Source of the DNA: Paracoccaceae bacterium
GTDB taxonomy: Bacteria; Pseudomonadota; Alphaproteobacteria; Rhodobacterales; Rhodobacteraceae
Length of the DNA stretch: 28,238 nucleotides
Assembly: GCA_016937725.1 (NCBI GenBank)
Contig: JAFGVZ010000128.1
Location: 1-28,238, forward strand
Reading direction: 5' to 3'
Shown here one piece after another: positions 16,151 to 24,016 of this stretch (its first letter is position 1; each line of letters begins with the position of its first letter). The translations under genes were made by a program, and so were the position numbers. A model generated the notes under the pieces. It was not told where the DNA came from. It was given only the letters and a program-made list of their open reading frames with translations, and did no database searches.

Positions 16151-16713
16151 GCAACCGCGTGGTGTAGCCGCGCCTCGGCCATCGCATCCGCGCGCTCTGA
16201 CCCGAAAATCTGCGCGGCATGGTCGCGCAGGTAGATGCGCAGCCATGGTGTGAAGCGGTCTGGATAGGATTCGATCACCGCGTTTAGCGCCGATAGGTTG
16301 ATCCAGTCGGTATCAGCCACTTCGTCCGGGTTGGGCGCGATGGGCAGATCGGGCATGGCGCGGGCGGTGTAAACCTGCACCAATTCATGTTCGATCAACC
16401 CGCCGCCCACATCGGCACGGTATTCGATCTCGGCCACATGGCGCAGATGCAGCCCGGTGATGCCCATCTCTTCTTCCAGCCGCCGATTGGCACATTCCAG
16501 ATCAGTCTCGCCCCAATGCGGATGCGTGCAGCAGGTATTCGTCCAAAGCCCCGGCGTGTGGTATTTATGCGCCGCGCGCCGTTGCAGCAGCACGCGGTCG
16601 CCTTCGGTCACGAACACGCTGATGGCCTTGTGTTTCAGCCCGCGCCGGTGCACGTCCAGCTTGTCGAGCGGGCGCAGAACGCCCTCTTCCCATGCGGGGA
16701 TCAGCCAGCTCAT
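16138..16713 (-). CDS. idi: Isopentenyl-diphosphate delta-isomerase, type I
   Basis: Idi interconverts IPP and DMAPP and so balances precursors for the geranylgeranyl tail and carotenoids. The 191-residue product is a Nudix-fold type I enzyme: LHRAF-like start region VHRRGLKHKAISVFV, the active-site Cys in WTNTCCTHPHWGE (C61/C62), Nudix-box remnant ANRRLEEEMGI, and the second acid/base group in LIEHELVQVY (E109 and E111). It is the last gene of the bchE-J-G-bch2-P-idi series, its ATG overlapping the bchP stop by 4 bases. The 3' end overlaps tspO by 13 bases on the opposite strand. Confidence 0.95.
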   Translation of the reverse strand: MSWLIPAWEEGVLRPLDKLDVHRRGLKHKAISVFVTEGDRVLLQRRAAHKYHTPGLWTNTCCTHPHWGETDLECANRRLEEEMGITGLHLRHVAEIEYRADVGGGLIEHELVQVYTARAMPDLPIAPNPDEVADTDWINLSALNAVIESYPDRFTPWLRIYLRDHAAQIFGSERADAMAEARLHHAVAQAN

Positions 16714-17891
16714 GTGTAATTCGGGCGCACAAGGCCCGTCAGATGCAGCAGGTTCTTGATGCCGATTTTCACATGGGCCAGCGGTCGCGCGGCCACCAGT
16801 TTCTTGTTCATATAGGCCTCGAAGGTCAGGCGCTGCACGTCAACATCGTGGCACAAACTGACAAAACGTTCGCGCCGGTCGTCCGACTTGTAATAAGCGT
16901 CCTGCATCGAGCGCAACACCTTGAAGACGGTTTTATGCTCGCGCATGAACAGCTTGCGCGCCAGTGCCAAATCCTTGGGCTTGCCGGATGCCAGCGCCGC
17001 CTGCGCGGCCGTTGCCGCCACGCGCCCGCCGACCATGGCGTAGTAAATCCCCTCGCCCGAGGAAGGCGCAACTACGCCCGCCGCATCGCCCGCCAGCACC
17101 ACGTCCCGGCCATTATCCCAGCGGTCCATCGGGTGCAGCGGGATGGGTGCGCCTTCGCGGCGGATGGTTTCGCAGCCCGTCAGCCCCGACATGGCGCGCA
17201 GATCAGCGGTGGCGGCTTTCAGGTCCGCTTCCGGCTTTTCGGTGCCCATGCCAACAGAGCAGCTTGTGCCATGCGGAAACACCCAGCCGTAAAAATCGGG
17301 AGAGATGCGACCGTCATAGATCACGTCGCAGCGGTCAGGGTTGTAGCTGTCATTCGCGGGCGGGGCTTTGATGATCTCGTGATAGGCAATCACATAAGGA
17401 ATCTTGTCGCCCCCCGGCACTTCGGCGCGGGCTACGCCGGACCGCGCGCCATCCGCGCCGATCACCAGCTTGGTCAGGCTGCGGCGTTCTTCCTTGCTGG
17501 CTTTCTCGCGCCAGACAACATGGGTGCCGTCCTTGTCACGCTCAATGCGAAGGAAGGTGCCGGTCAGCCGCTCTGCACCATGCGCGGCGGCGCGGTCGCG
17601 CAGGAATTCGTCGAAATGCTCGCGGTCGACCATGCCGACAAAGCCGTTCTCGATGGGAATATCCACCGCGCGACCCGTGGGAGAGATCATCCGCGCCGTG
17701 GTTATCTGGGCTACGACTTGGCTCATGGGAATGTCGAAATCGGCAATCGCGCGCGGCGGGATCGCACCGCCGCAAGGCTTGATGCGCCCTGCCCGGTCCA
17801 GCAGCGCCACGCGCTTGCCCGCGCGCGCCAGATCATCCGCCGCCGTGGCACCCGACGGGCCACCGCCCACGATGAAAACGTCATATGTCAT
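16710..17891 (-). CDS. bchP: Geranylgeranyl diphosphate/bacteriochlorophyll reductase BchP
   Basis: BchP uses NADPH to reduce the geranylgeranyl tail of bacteriochlorophyll a (three double bonds) to phytyl. The 393-residue flavoprotein has the FAD-binding motif GGGPSGATAA (9-18), then LLDRAGRIKPCGGAIPPRAI typical of the BchP/ChlP group, and a later GDAAGVVAPSSGEGIYYAM motif. It starts 2 bases after the bch2 stop and ends overlapping idi (ATGA), so it is well inside the bchE operon. Length and motifs are typical. Confidence 0.95.
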   Translation of the reverse strand: MTYDVFIVGGGPSGATAADDLARAGKRVALLDRAGRIKPCGGAIPPRAIADFDIPMSQVVAQITTARMISPTGRAVDIPIENGFVGMVDREHFDEFLRDRAAAHGAERLTGTFLRIERDKDGTHVVWREKASKEERRSLTKLVIGADGARSGVARAEVPGGDKIPYVIAYHEIIKAPPANDSYNPDRCDVIYDGRISPDFYGWVFPHGTSCSVGMGTEKPEADLKAATADLRAMSGLTGCETIRREGAPIPLHPMDRWDNGRDVVLAGDAAGVVAPSSGEGIYYAMVGGRVAATAAQAALASGKPKDLALARKLFMREHKTVFKVLRSMQDAYYKSDDRRERFVSLCHDVDVQRLTFEAYMNKKLVAARPLAHVKIGIKNLLHLTGLVRPNYT

Positions 17892-17893
17892 GC

Positions 17894-19165
17894 TTATTCC
17901 CCCGGAACCAGCGCCGCCGGGGCGGGTGTGGTCATGATGCGCGCGGCCAGAATGGCCGAGGCGATGAAAAGAGTGGCTTGGAACAGGAACACCGCACCGA
18001 AGGCATCAGCCACCGGCAGAACGGCACGGGCGGTATCGACCAGCGCCGCACCCGTCAGGCCGCCAAAGCCTGCCGCGATGGCCTGAGACGCCCCCCAAAG
18101 CCCGACGCGCGCGCCCTCGCGTTTATCCGCGCCCTCGCCCGCAAGCTGCATCATCGACCCGATGGCCGCGACTGCGAACATGCCGTTGAAAAAGCCAAGC
18201 GCCACGACCAGCGGCACCAAAGGCAGCGCCCATATGGTCGCACCCGCAATGGCGATCAACATCAGCGCAGAGCCAGTGCAGCCTGCCACGACCCAAGCGC
18301 GCAAACTACCCAAGCGAAAGCCAGTCGCGGCTACGCCGACCAGCACCATGCCAAGGAAGACGCCGCCATTCTGTGCGCCCGACATGGATGTGGATTGGCC
18401 GGGTGTGAAGTTGAAGACCAACCCGGCATAAGGTTCAAGGATCAGTTCCTGCATGAAATAGGCGGTCATGGACAGGAACACGAAGAACGTGAAATGCCGC
18501 GCGCGGGTATCGGCCCAGATATCGGCAATCCCGTCGCGGAAGCTTTGCGGCGCGGGCGCGGGGCGCGCGATGACGCGCCGCTCTATGCCCCAGACCGCCA
18601 GAATCGTCAGCGCCACGGCCCCGGCGCAGATTGTGGCAACGACCACCAACAGCCGCGCGTGGCTGTAGGGGTCCAGAAATTTACCCGCCGTGATCGCCGT
18701 CAGCGCAATGCCTGCGATCATCATAAGCCATGTGATGGTGGCTGCGGCCGGACGACGGTGTTCGGCGGTCGCGGTCGCCAGCAGCGCCAGAAGCGAGGTG
18801 CCGGACGCGCCTACGCCAAGCCCAATCACAGCATAGGCCAGAACCGACACGGCCAGCCCCAGCGCGAGATTGCTCTCCAAAAGCGGAATGGCCAACGTCG
18901 CCCCCACACCTCCCAGTGCCAGCAGCGCCATGCCCGCGATGATCCAGCGGGTGCGGTTGCCGCCTTGGTCGGCCAGATGGCCCCATTGCGGGCGAGTGAT
19001 CTGCACCCCGTAATGCAGCGCGACCAGCGCGCCGGGCAGGACCACGGGCAGCGCGAGTTCGACCACCATCAGCCGGTTGAGGGTCGAGGTCATCAACACG
19101 ACAATCGCACCAAGCGCAGCCTGCACCAGCCCAAGACGGAATATTTGCAGCCAAGACAATGTCAT
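17894..19165 (-). CDS. PucC/LhaA-family (BCD) transporter, Bch2/ORF428
   Basis: The 423-residue protein is an MFS-related membrane protein of the bacteriochlorophyll-delivery (BCD) family that includes PucC and LhaA. These help assemble light-harvesting complexes; this paralogue, always between bchG and bchP (F428 in R. capsulatus), probably handles the bacteriochlorophyll made by its neighbours. It has about 12 hydrophobic segments and the family block RPQWGHLADQGGNRTRWIIAG, with a conserved ARVGLWGASQAIAAGFGG near the C-terminus. The start MTLSWLQIFRLGLVQ is chosen over an ATG 78 bases upstream that lies inside bchG; it gives an ATGA overlap with the bchG stop. Confidence 0.92.
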   Translation of the reverse strand: MTLSWLQIFRLGLVQAALGAIVVLMTSTLNRLMVVELALPVVLPGALVALHYGVQITRPQWGHLADQGGNRTRWIIAGMALLALGGVGATLAIPLLESNLALGLAVSVLAYAVIGLGVGASGTSLLALLATATAEHRRPAAATITWLMMIAGIALTAITAGKFLDPYSHARLLVVVATICAGAVALTILAVWGIERRVIARPAPAPQSFRDGIADIWADTRARHFTFFVFLSMTAYFMQELILEPYAGLVFNFTPGQSTSMSGAQNGGVFLGMVLVGVAATGFRLGSLRAWVVAGCTGSALMLIAIAGATIWALPLVPLVVALGFFNGMFAVAAIGSMMQLAGEGADKREGARVGLWGASQAIAAGFGGLTGAALVDTARAVLPVADAFGAVFLFQATLFIASAILAARIMTTPAPAALVPGE

Positions 19166-20058
19166 ACAGGCAGTCCTTGAAGTGCGAACGCAGCCACCAT
19201 CATGCCCAGCACATAGGGGCCAACGCCGGTGCCATTGAACCATGGGGCCAGTTTGGCCGGGTCGGTGCGCCAGCGGCCTAGCGCCCAGATCTGAACGCCG
19301 ATGCCAAGCGCGATCACTGCTGCATGGATCGGCTTGCCCCAGATCACCAACAGGCAGACGACAACCAATTGCGCCAGCACCATCACGGTGCCCGCAACCG
19401 TCGCCGCATTGACCGGGCCGAGCGTGACCGGCAGCGAGCGCAGGCCCATCTGACGGTCGCCCTCGATGGCCTTGAAATCATTGATCGTCATGATGCCATG
19501 CGCGCCCAGACCGTAAAGCACAGCCACGGCGACAATCTCGAACCGGGGCGCGCCTGCGGCGATCACAGCGGCGCCGGTGAACCATGGCAGGGCTTCATAG
19601 CTTAAGCCCACAAGCCCCGGCCCCCACCAGCCCGAGCGTTTGGCGCGGATGGGCTCAATCGAATAGGCCCATGCGGCCAAAACGCCCACAACGGTCGCGC
19701 CAAAGCCCCAAGGGCCAAGCAACCAGCCAACGCCCAGCGACAAAACGCTCATGGCAAGCGCGATATACAGCCCCCAGCGCCCCGGAATGCGGCCCGAGGG
19801 GATCGGGCGGTTTGGTTCGTTAATGGCATCGACATGGCGATCGCACCAGTCATTCGCGGCCTGAGACATGCCGCAGACGATTGGACCAGCCAGAAGCACG
19901 CCCAATACGACAAGCGCCCAACTATCCGGCCAGACACCCACCGAGATGATACCACAGAGATACGCCCACATGGGCGGGAACCATGTGATGGGCTTGATCA
20001 GCTCCAACATGGCGGCGGGGTGCGGCAGGCGCGCGGGTATACTATCGCTTACGGTCAT
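19162..20058 (-). CDS. bchG: Bacteriochlorophyll synthase (geranylgeranyl transferase)
   Basis: BchG esterifies bacteriochlorophyllide a with geranylgeranyl diphosphate in the membrane. The 298-residue UbiA-family prenyltransferase has the polyprenyl-diphosphate/Mg motif NDWCDRHVDAINEPNRPIPSG (69-89) and the second motif in INDFKAIEGDRQMGLRSLPV, with 7-9 hydrophobic segments. It is preceded not by tight coupling but by an 82-base gap holding one exact and one degenerate PpsR site, so this half of the operon may have its own promoter. Its stop overlaps the start of the BCD transporter gene (ATGA). Confidence 0.96.
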   Translation of the reverse strand: MTVSDSIPARLPHPAAMLELIKPITWFPPMWAYLCGIISVGVWPDSWALVVLGVLLAGPIVCGMSQAANDWCDRHVDAINEPNRPIPSGRIPGRWGLYIALAMSVLSLGVGWLLGPWGFGATVVGVLAAWAYSIEPIRAKRSGWWGPGLVGLSYEALPWFTGAAVIAAGAPRFEIVAVAVLYGLGAHGIMTINDFKAIEGDRQMGLRSLPVTLGPVNAATVAGTVMVLAQLVVVCLLVIWGKPIHAAVIALGIGVQIWALGRWRTDPAKLAPWFNGTGVGPYVLGMMVAAFALQGLPV

Positions 20059-20059
20059 G

Positions 20060-20077
20060 TGTAAATTCTGCCTGTCA
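20060..20077. promoter_or_regulatory. Degenerate PpsR-type half site before bchG
   Basis: TGTAAATTCTGCCTGTCA is TGT-N12-TCA, one base off the consensus, placed directly at the bchG start codon. Its centre is 35 bp from the exact site at 20095-20112, so it could be the weaker member of a pair. Confidence 0.4.
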
Positions 20078-20094
20078 GGCGCGAGTCGCGCAAG

Positions 20095-20112
20095 TGTAAA
20101 GTTGAATTTACA
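20095..20112. promoter_or_regulatory. PpsR/CrtJ operator between bchJ and bchG
   Basis: TGTAAAGTTGAATTTACA is an exact TGT-N12-ACA with six-base perfectly symmetric arms (TGTAAA/TTTACA), the most palindromic operator in this window. On the minus strand TTTACA could serve as a -35 box for bchG, but no good -10 follows at the usual spacing. Confidence 0.8.
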
Positions 20113-20132
20113 CTTTAAAAATCAGCCGAGAG

Positions 20133-20153
20133 GCCCCGGGTCAAGCCCGGGGC
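20133..20153 (-). other. Strong hairpin enclosing the bchJ stop codon
   Basis: GCCCCGGG (20133-20140) and CCCGGGGC (20146-20153) form a perfect 8-bp GC stem around a 5-base loop that contains the bchJ stop codon. On the minus strand a TTTTT run follows about 11 bases after the stem (20116-20120), so weak termination or mRNA 3'-end protection is possible between bchEJ and bchG. Confidence 0.6.
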
Positions 20154-20734
20154 GCGATGCGGAAGATGCAGGACGGGTCACCCATGGCGGTGCAGCTTTC
20201 CTCGTCCACCTGAACATCAGGCCAGACCAGCGCACCGAACAGGCGTTCGAACACGGCCGCGTGCCATTCGCATACCGGATGGTCAAAGGCGTGTTGTGCC
20301 AGAGGGTTATCACGGATTTCAACCCGCAATGGCCCATGCCCGAGAACCCGGAACTGCCCCGACCCGGCAAAGGTCCAGGCGTGTTTGCTGATTGCCGTCG
20401 CAAGCAGCCGCGCGCCCAAGGGTTTGGGCAAGGCCCGGATCAGGACCTGAGCGCCACGTGGGATGCGGTGCGCGAGAATGTAATCCCCCGTCGCCAGCCC
20501 TGCCGCGCGCTGAATGTCGGGCGCGCGGTCGGGTAGGAACAGGCGCACGGCATGGTGCAGGCGCGCAACCTCGTCTTGCGGCAGCATTCCCGCATCGGGC
20601 GGGGGTTCGTCAACGCCCGCGCGGTAGAAAAGCGCGCTGCGCAAGCGTTCGCCGATGGCATCGTCCAGCACCGGCAAATGCTGCAAGATCGCGTTTGGCC
20701 CGATCCGTGCCCCGTCATCTGCTAAGGCGATCAT
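20141..20734 (-). CDS. bchJ: Bacteriochlorophyll biosynthesis protein BchJ (V4R domain)
   Basis: BchJ was first taken as the 8-vinyl reductase, but later work points to an accessory role in handling Mg-protoporphyrin intermediates. The 197-residue product ends in a V4R small-molecule-binding domain (about 130-197: EWHAAVFERLFGALVWPDVQ followed by ESCTAMGDPSCIFRI with two cysteines). It lies 5 bases after the bchE stop and is co-transcribed with it. The stop codon sits in the loop of an 8-bp GC hairpin, and an operator-bearing gap separates it from bchG. Confidence 0.92.
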   Translation of the reverse strand: MIALADDGARIGPNAILQHLPVLDDAIGERLRSALFYRAGVDEPPPDAGMLPQDEVARLHHAVRLFLPDRAPDIQRAAGLATGDYILAHRIPRGAQVLIRALPKPLGARLLATAISKHAWTFAGSGQFRVLGHGPLRVEIRDNPLAQHAFDHPVCEWHAAVFERLFGALVWPDVQVDEESCTAMGDPSCIFRIAPRA

Positions 20735-20739
20735 CGTCC

Positions 20740-22431
20740 CTACTCCGCCGGTTCGTGGCGGGTCGCGGTTGCGCCATTGGGCATTTTGAAGCTTCGCGCT
20801 TCATCCATCTGCGCCGTCCCGCCACCGCAAGCCTTGATGGCATTGCGCTCCTCGGCCCGCGCCTTGCCTTGGGCGCGCAGCGCGTCGCGCCGTTCCTGCG
20901 CCTTGCGCTTCTTGTCGGCGTGATCTTCCCAATCGGCCATTTGCGCATCGGCAATGGTGCGGGTCATGTCAAAGCCGAAGGTCACGTCATCGCGCGATTT
21001 CATGCTGAAATAATCGGTTTTGCCCAGATCGTAGAATTGCCGCTGCACGCCCGCCTTCAGAAACGCTTTCAGACAGCCCAGCAGATATTTGCGCCGGTAG
21101 CCGGTGCCGCGCCACGGGTAATGAAACAGCGCCTTTTTCATGTAGAAGCGGCGGTAATTCTTCAGCACCCCTTCGAGCAGCGCGCCGCGCGTCATTGCGG
21201 CGGGCTTCATGATGGGCGTGACGAAGTTATACTTGGAATAGTCGAACACCTCGACCTGATCGCGGAGTTCCTGGAACAACGGTGTGAAGGGCCAAGGCGT
21301 ATACATCGCCCAGTTGGCAAGGTCTGGCTGCCAATCCCACGCCATCTGGTAGGTTTCTTCCAGCGTTTCGGGGGTCTCATTATCCAAGCCCACGATGAAT
21401 TGCGCTTCCACGAAAATATCAGCCTCGCGCAACAGGCGGATGGCTTCCTTGTTTTCGGCGACCGTGGTTTCCTTGTTGAACACATCGAGCTTCATCTGCG
21501 CCGCGGCTTCCGTGCCCAAGGACACATGCACAAGCCCCGCCTTGCGGTAGAAGCCCAGCAAATCCTTGTCGCGCATGATGTCGGTCACGCGGGTGTTGAT
21601 GCCCCATTGTATGCGCTCCGGCAGGCCACGGGCGATCAACTCCTCGCAGAATTCGATGAATTTCTTCTTGTTGATCGAGGGTTCCTCATCGGCAAGGATG
21701 AAAAAACCCACGCCGTGATTGTTGACCAGATCCTCGATCTCATCGACGACCTTTTTCGGGTCGCGCACGCGGTAGTCGCGCCAGAATTTCCACTGGCTAC
21801 AGAAGGAACAGGTAAAGGGACAGCCGCGCGCCATGTTCGGGATGGCGACCTTGCGGTTGAGCGGGATGTAGATGTATTTGTCCCATTCCAGAATGGACCA
21901 ATCCGGCTTGATCCCGTCTAGATCCTTGACTGTGGGCGCGGCTTCGGTGGCGACGATTTCGCCGTCATCAACGAAGGCCAAACCTCTGATCTTGTGACGA
22001 TCTTCTGGCCAACGCCCCTCATCCATGGCTTTCATCAGGGCGACAAGAATTTCTTCACCTTCGCCACGCACGATCACGTCGATCCACGGCGCTTCGGACA
22101 AGACTTGCCGGAACATGAAGGTGGCGTGAATGCCGCCCAGAACGGTGCGGGCGTCCGGGCAGACCTCGCGGGCGATGCGCAGGCATTCCTCGGCTTCATA
22201 GATCGAGGGCGTGATCGCGGTCGCGCCAACCACATCGGGCTGCAAGTCTGCCAGCTTGGCGCGCAATTCATCCGGGCCGACATGGTTTGTCATCGCGTCG
22301 ATAAAGTGGATGTCGTCAAAGCCGTTAGTCTTCAGCGCCCCTGTCAGATACGCGACCCAAGCAGGCGGCCAGTTGCCCGCGATCTCGGCGCCGCCGGAAT
22401 GGTAGTTGGGATGAATGAACACGATCCGCAT
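20740..22431 (-). CDS. bchE: Anaerobic magnesium-protoporphyrin IX monomethyl ester cyclase
   Basis: BchE is a cobalamin-dependent radical-SAM enzyme that forms the isocyclic ring E with oxygen from water, so it works without O2. The 563-residue product has an N-terminal B12-binding domain (about 1-140, beginning MRIVFIHPNYHSGGAEIAGNW; usual size), then the radical-SAM cluster C204, C208, C211 in CPFTCSFCSQW, and a long charged C-terminal tail (about 500-563). The aerobic cyclase acsF is not in this window. The 99-base upstream region carries an exact PpsR site and a FnrL-like box, which suits expression only at low oxygen. bchJ follows after 5 bases. Confidence 0.97.
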   Translation of the reverse strand: MRIVFIHPNYHSGGAEIAGNWPPAWVAYLTGALKTNGFDDIHFIDAMTNHVGPDELRAKLADLQPDVVGATAITPSIYEAEECLRIAREVCPDARTVLGGIHATFMFRQVLSEAPWIDVIVRGEGEEILVALMKAMDEGRWPEDRHKIRGLAFVDDGEIVATEAAPTVKDLDGIKPDWSILEWDKYIYIPLNRKVAIPNMARGCPFTCSFCSQWKFWRDYRVRDPKKVVDEIEDLVNNHGVGFFILADEEPSINKKKFIEFCEELIARGLPERIQWGINTRVTDIMRDKDLLGFYRKAGLVHVSLGTEAAAQMKLDVFNKETTVAENKEAIRLLREADIFVEAQFIVGLDNETPETLEETYQMAWDWQPDLANWAMYTPWPFTPLFQELRDQVEVFDYSKYNFVTPIMKPAAMTRGALLEGVLKNYRRFYMKKALFHYPWRGTGYRRKYLLGCLKAFLKAGVQRQFYDLGKTDYFSMKSRDDVTFGFDMTRTIADAQMADWEDHADKKRKAQERRDALRAQGKARAEERNAIKACGGGTAQMDEARSFKMPNGATATRHEPAE

Positions 22432-22448
22432 GAGACGACTCCCCTATA

Positions 22449-22466
22449 TGTAAGCATAGGTTTACA
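22449..22466. promoter_or_regulatory. PpsR/CrtJ operator before bchE
   Basis: TGTAAGCATAGGTTTACA is an exact TGT-N12-ACA, 18 bases upstream of the bchE ATG. A degenerate site, TGA-N12-ACA, is at 22474-22491 and overlaps the FnrL-like box. Confidence 0.82.
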
Positions 22467-22485
22467 CACGGGGTGACAACATGAA

Positions 22486-22499
22486 TTGACACAGATCAA
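22486..22499. promoter_or_regulatory. FnrL/FNR-type box before bchE
   Basis: TTGACACAGATCAA matches the FnrL consensus TTGAT-N4-ATCAA at 9 of 10 fixed positions. It is centred about 61 bases upstream of the bchE ATG. FnrL-dependent activation of bchE is known in Rhodobacter. The transcription start is unknown, so the activator class cannot be told. Confidence 0.7.
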
Positions 22500-22530
22500 G
22501 ATGAACAGGAATAAGCGCGCAAAAAGCGCC

Positions 22531-23958
22531 TCAATCCTCGTCGCGCGACAGCATGTCGTATTTGCGCAACTTCACATACAGCGACTGGCGCGACAGGCCC
22601 AACATCTCGGCAGCGGCCACGCGATTGTTGCGCGTCAGCTCGATGGCGGTTTCGATACAGATCTTTTCGATGACGTTGGTCGTTTCGGCCACGATGTCTT
22701 TCAGCGTGCTAGAGCCCACCAGTTCCATCACGCCACGCATATCGGCATCTTGCGCGCCACCGTCGCCACGCCGTGCAGCGGCGCTAGAGGCGTTGCGGAT
22801 CACCAATGCCAGCACAGGTGTCAGGCGATCATCCAGCCATGTGGCCGAGATCTCGACCGCGACGGTCGCGTCGAAATCGGTTTTCAGCTTGGTGGAATAC
22901 ATGCGCAACTGGCCCGCACGTTGCGCGTTTTCCAGCAACACTTTCAAGTCCACGACACCGCGCGCCAAGAAATCGGCCACGGAACGGCCCTGCACCGCCG
23001 AGGGGTTGGACACATCGGTCAGGTTCAGAAAGGTCTCGTTCGCGGACAGGATATTTCCATCGCGGTCGGTGAAGACCATCGCGTCGGGGCCACGGTAGAA
23101 CAATTGCCGCAAGTTGGCGACCAGTTTGCCATCGGCAACCGACCCCAATTCCAAGTCGCTCATTCGCACGAAGATAAGCTGTTCGCCCGCCGCGCGGAAC
23201 AGCTTTGACGAGAGCAACAGGTGTTGTTGCGAAACTTTCAGCTCCACCTCGATCGGGCCGGGCGTGTCCACCGCCAGCGGCGAGGACAGCGCCGACATCA
23301 ACTCGCCCCGTCGCCGCCCCGAGAACCGCTCTGCAAAGGGCGTATCGAGAAGGTCTGCCCGCGACGTGCCGAATAAAGAGGCGGCGTTGTGGTTCAGATC
23401 GACGATATTTCCGGTCGTGGCAGACACCAAGGCCACCGCGTCGGACGTGAAATCCATCAACAGGCGATAGCGCGTGTCCAACTCTCGCTGCGATTCGTAA
23501 TCCTGCTCCAGCGCGATCTGGGCATTCATAAGTTGCTGCTGCATTTCCATCACGGGGCGCTGATCCTGCCCCAGTAACAGAACCTCATCGCTCTGGCTGA
23601 CCCAATGCATCGCGTAGCGCACAGGAACGCCATTGCTGCCAATGCCTTTATGAACCAGTTCTACCCAGCGAAACGGGGACGGGTCGCCATTTTCGGCCCG
23701 CGACGCCAAATCGGCACAACGCGCGCGAAACCGCTCTGTCGAATCGCCATCAAGCAGGGATGTGAAATCTTTGCCAACCCAGCTTTTTGCGAAGCCGGAA
23801 AAGCTGGAATCGGGTTTTGCAACGGCGGCACGCACCTTGCCGTCTTGCCCTACAACAAGCGACACATCCGACAAGGTTGCCACCACAGACGTGACAACAG
23901 GGTCCCGCAGAATTGGAACCGCCGCATCCGACTGAAAATTGGCACCATCATTCGACAC
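22531..23958 (-). CDS. ppsR: Photosynthesis gene repressor PpsR/CrtJ
   Basis: PpsR represses bch, crt and puc genes in oxygen by binding TGT-N12-ACA. The 475-residue product has PAS domains (N-terminal about 20-135, PAS1 about 165-270, PAS2 about 285-400), a Q-linker/coiled coil (about 135-165, MEMQQQLMNAQIALEQDYESQ) and a Fis-type helix-turn-helix in NRVAAAEMLGLSRQSLYVKL (445-464). Cysteines are only C81 and C434. C434 is 41 residues from the C-terminus, matching redox Cys424 of R. sphaeroides; the partner of Cys251 is absent (region LFRAAGEQLIFVRMSDL). The start is GTG with AAGGAG 10 bases before it. It lies 58 bases after ppaA and has no operator of its own. Confidence 0.96.
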   Translation of the reverse strand: MSNDGANFQSDAAVPILRDPVVTSVVATLSDVSLVVGQDGKVRAAVAKPDSSFSGFAKSWVGKDFTSLLDGDSTERFRARCADLASRAENGDPSPFRWVELVHKGIGSNGVPVRYAMHWVSQSDEVLLLGQDQRPVMEMQQQLMNAQIALEQDYESQRELDTRYRLLMDFTSDAVALVSATTGNIVDLNHNAASLFGTSRADLLDTPFAERFSGRRRGELMSALSSPLAVDTPGPIEVELKVSQQHLLLSSKLFRAAGEQLIFVRMSDLELGSVADGKLVANLRQLFYRGPDAMVFTDRDGNILSANETFLNLTDVSNPSAVQGRSVADFLARGVVDLKVLLENAQRAGQLRMYSTKLKTDFDATVAVEISATWLDDRLTPVLALVIRNASSAAARRGDGGAQDADMRGVMELVGSSTLKDIVAETTNVIEKICIETAIELTRNNRVAAAEMLGLSRQSLYVKLRKYDMLSRDED

Positions 23959-24016
23959 GTGCGACTTGCTCCTTAAGGTGGCTCACGAACGGCAAGCCAA
24001 AAACCGAGAGCGCAGG

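Noticed and set aside
16692..19180. Long plus-strand open frames (464 and 431 codons) opposite bchP and the BCD transporter gene
   Set aside because: Their composition (rich in His, Gln, Arg, Gly) is that of antisense shadow frames, and the minus-strand genes are unmistakable.
20392..21921. Plus-strand open frame of 509 codons opposite bchJ and bchE
   Set aside because: It runs across two well-identified minus-strand genes and has no recognisable motif.
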